Shown here one piece after another: positions 62,822 through 64,000 of a DNA stretch of 64,000 nt. This DNA comes from an uncultured Lachnospira sp. (lineage in GTDB: Bacteria; Bacillota; Clostridia; Lachnospirales; Lachnospiraceae). Each line of letters begins with the position of its first letter. Positions within the stretch are counted from its first letter, which is position 1. Made by a program: the position numbers and the translations under genes. The DNA lies in the NCBI GenBank assembly GCA_910585095.1, contig CAJUBU010000003.1:46476-110475 (forward strand), given 5' to 3'. A model generated the notes under the pieces. That model was not told the DNA's origin, made no database searches, and was given only the letters and a program-made list of their open reading frames with translations.

Positions 62822-62853
62822 TTGTAAATCTACCTCGAATTTTAGATTTACAA
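62822..62853. promoter_or_regulatory. 11-bp inverted repeat in the divergent region
   Basis: TTGTAAATCTA (62822-62832) and TAGATTTACAA (62843-62853), perfect arms ten bases apart, between the pectinesterase and the AraC gene. Candidate operator for control of one or both. Confidence 0.55.
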
Positions 62854-62927
62854 CTTGATTACAGATTTCTTTAGATATATAATATTATTTAGTAAAAATG
62901 TTCAATAATTGCTTAGGAGAATTGTAT

Positions 62928-63755
62928 ATGTTGTCAAGATTTGAAATCAATAAAGATACTAAAAAAGGAGGTCAGTCTATGTACTCGCCTCACGTTCATT
63001 CCTATTGTGAATTATTTTATCTTCTCAAGGGACATTGCGACTTTCTGCTTGCAGACAAGACATTTTCTTTAATTGAAGGAACGATTGTACTGATACCACC
63101 AAATATCTTACATAAAACAACCTATACACATAATGAACTTTGTGAGCGAATTAATATTGAATTTACATACGACTATGTATCCAATCTTGATAAATGTTTC
63201 GGAAATTTATGGATAAACACAAACTCCTTTAGTAATTTCATTTATATTAAACCAGAATATCGAGAGCCTATCAATGACCAGCTTGATAATCTTATCAATG
63301 AGACTCATATAAAAGATATATTTTCTGATTATCTTATAAAGATAAATTTTGAATCCCTTGTTTTACAATTAATTAGAATAAGAGAAGAACCTTCCGTTTT
63401 TACTATCAACAACAATACGATTATTGTTGATAAATCCATCAAAAAAGCACTTCAATATATTGATAATTATTACTATGAAAATATTACCTTAACGCAAATA
63501 GCAGATATATTAGGACTTAATCCTTCTTATTTTTCTAACAAATTTAAAACGATTAATGGAATTGGATTTAAAGAATATCTAAACATGATAAGAATCCGAC
63601 ATGCTGAACAACTCCTTATTGAAACAAATTTAGATATTACTAGCATAGCACTTCAATGTGGATTTGAAAGCAGTAACTATTTTGGTGATTCCTTTAAAAA
63701 AATTCATCATACTTCACCAACTCAATTTAGGAAATTAAAAGGAAATATAAAATAA
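62928..63755 (+). CDS. AraC-family regulator with cupin sensor
   Basis: About 275 residues. N-terminal cupin (SPHVHSYCELFYLLKGHCDF, GTIVLIPPNILHKT), C-terminal double HTH (ENITLTQIADILGLNPSYFS, DITSIALQCGFESSNYFGDS, FKKIHHTSPTQFRKLKG). Such proteins respond to sugars. ATG 62928 follows AGGAG at 8 bases. It is divergent from the pectinesterase, so it may activate that gene in response to pectin fragments. Two terminators follow. Confidence 0.9.
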   Translation: MLSRFEINKDTKKGGQSMYSPHVHSYCELFYLLKGHCDFLLADKTFSLIEGTIVLIPPNILHKTTYTHNELCERINIEFTYDYVSNLDKCFGNLWINTNSFSNFIYIKPEYREPINDQLDNLINETHIKDIFSDYLIKINFESLVLQLIRIREEPSVFTINNNTIIVDKSIKKALQYIDNYYYENITLTQIADILGLNPSYFSNKFKTINGIGFKEYLNMIRIRHAEQLLIETNLDITSIALQCGFESSNYFGDSFKKIHHTSPTQFRKLKGNIK

Positions 63756-63783
63756 TAGAATCCATTTGCAAGGATTCTATTAT
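63751..63783 (+). terminator. Terminator 1 of the AraC gene
   Basis: AATAGAATCC and GGATTCTATT form a stem around ATTTGCAA, overlapping the stop codon of the araC-type gene. Confidence 0.6.
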
Positions 63784-63790
63784 CATGAAT

Positions 63791-63835
63791 AATAGACTGC
63801 CACAAAACAAATCCTTTATTTTGCGACAGTCTATT
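63791..63835. terminator. GACTGTYGCAAAA-type bidirectional terminator
   Basis: AATAGACTGCCACAAAA (63791-63807) and TTTTGCGACAGTCTATT (63819-63835) pair, with T-rich flanks, between the converging AraC and spoVG genes. Confidence 0.7.
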
Positions 63836-63868
63836 TTCATAAGCTATTTTTTAATAATTTTACCTTTT

Positions 63869-64000
63869 TTATTCTGTTACATCTTCTGCTTTTTCATATG
63901 CTTCAAGAACTATTGCCTGTAAACGGTCTCTTGTAGCTGTATTAATTGGGTGTGCAATATCTCTATATTCTCCATCAGCAGATTTTCTGCTAGGCATAGC
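63869..64000 (-). CDS. spoVG: SpoVG, C-terminal part, cut by the window edge
   Basis: The last 43 residues are present: AMPSRKSADGEYRDIAHPIN, then TATRDRLQAIVLEAYEKAED and VTE. AMPS(R/K)K...EYRDIAHPIN is diagnostic of SpoVG, a small DNA/RNA-binding regulator of sporulation and envelope genes. The start and N-terminal half lie outside the window. Confidence 0.92.
   Translation of the reverse strand, partial: AMPSRKSADGEYRDIAHPINTATRDRLQAIVLEAYEKAEDVTE

Noticed and set aside
1..64000. tRNA, rRNA, T-box and common riboswitches
   Set aside because: I looked for the conserved arms and boxes in the intergenic regions and found none that I could support.

Overview
The window looks like chromosomal DNA of a low-GC, Gram-positive, spore-lineage anaerobe, most likely a pectin-degrading member of the Lachnospiraceae (Clostridia). 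I infer this from strong AGGAGG-type ribosome binding sites, PfkA/DnaE and GreA/LysS gene orders typical of Firmicutes, a SpoVG gene at the right edge, a small DUF6145-like protein beside BirA (a Lachnospiraceae habit) and a very large secreted pectinesterase that ends in a dockerin. No rRNA, tRNA, CRISPR array, prophage or intact insertion sequence was seen. Most genes lie on the minus strand.

Layout. 0.1-9 kb is accessory: a radical SAM protein, two GyrI-like proteins beside a WYL regulator with likely operators, an XRE regulator plus a 62-residue partner, a C45 acyltransferase, a frameshifted gene, an ADP-ribosylglycohydrolase and an esterase. 9.3-17.4 kb is housekeeping (lysS, greA, dusB, DUF6145, birA, argF) and a SleB-type wall hydrolase. 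17.6-21.8 kb is a fructose operon (fruR-fruK-fruA-HPr). 22.3-32.3 kb holds an rRNA/tRNA methyltransferase, pfkA, dnaE, ftsH (with a strikingly Asn/Gln/Gly-rich N-terminus) and the divergent pyrG. 32.5-39.6 kb carries TetR/FMN-binding, DUF1848, PPTase/FliB, DUF2752 and the nth-ykgJ-lgt operon. 39.8-48.5 kb is the most unusual block: two paralogous small secreted proteins, a lipoprotein, two FtsX-type permeases and a MacB-type ATPase, facing a PqqD-HprK fusion coupled to an ABC exporter. 48.5-53.2 kb has MarR/DegV, a tandem-repeat protein, two anchored proteins of unknown function and an aldolase. 53.4-57.5 kb is mfd-pth. 58-63.8 kb is the modular pectinesterase with a divergent AraC regulator, and spoVG is cut by the right edge.

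Three signals cut across the genes. First, at least five genes, and in a changed-sequence form dnaE, carry a leader of about 60-190 nt in which a distal segment, often the loop of a TTTGTG/CACAAA hairpin, is complementary to the bases just upstream of the Shine-Dalgarno; in the dnaE leader both strands differ but still pair. This is my best candidate for an undescribed RNA element, and it also produces false N-terminal extensions. Second, about a dozen copies of a ~40-bp repeat (consensus near TCAAGCAAGTAGCATAGCGG then ATTGCAAATATCTGCTTGA) lie between genes. Third, many transcription terminators share one stem (GACTGTYGCAAAA). All starts below were chosen by ribosome binding site, so several are shorter than the longest open frame.
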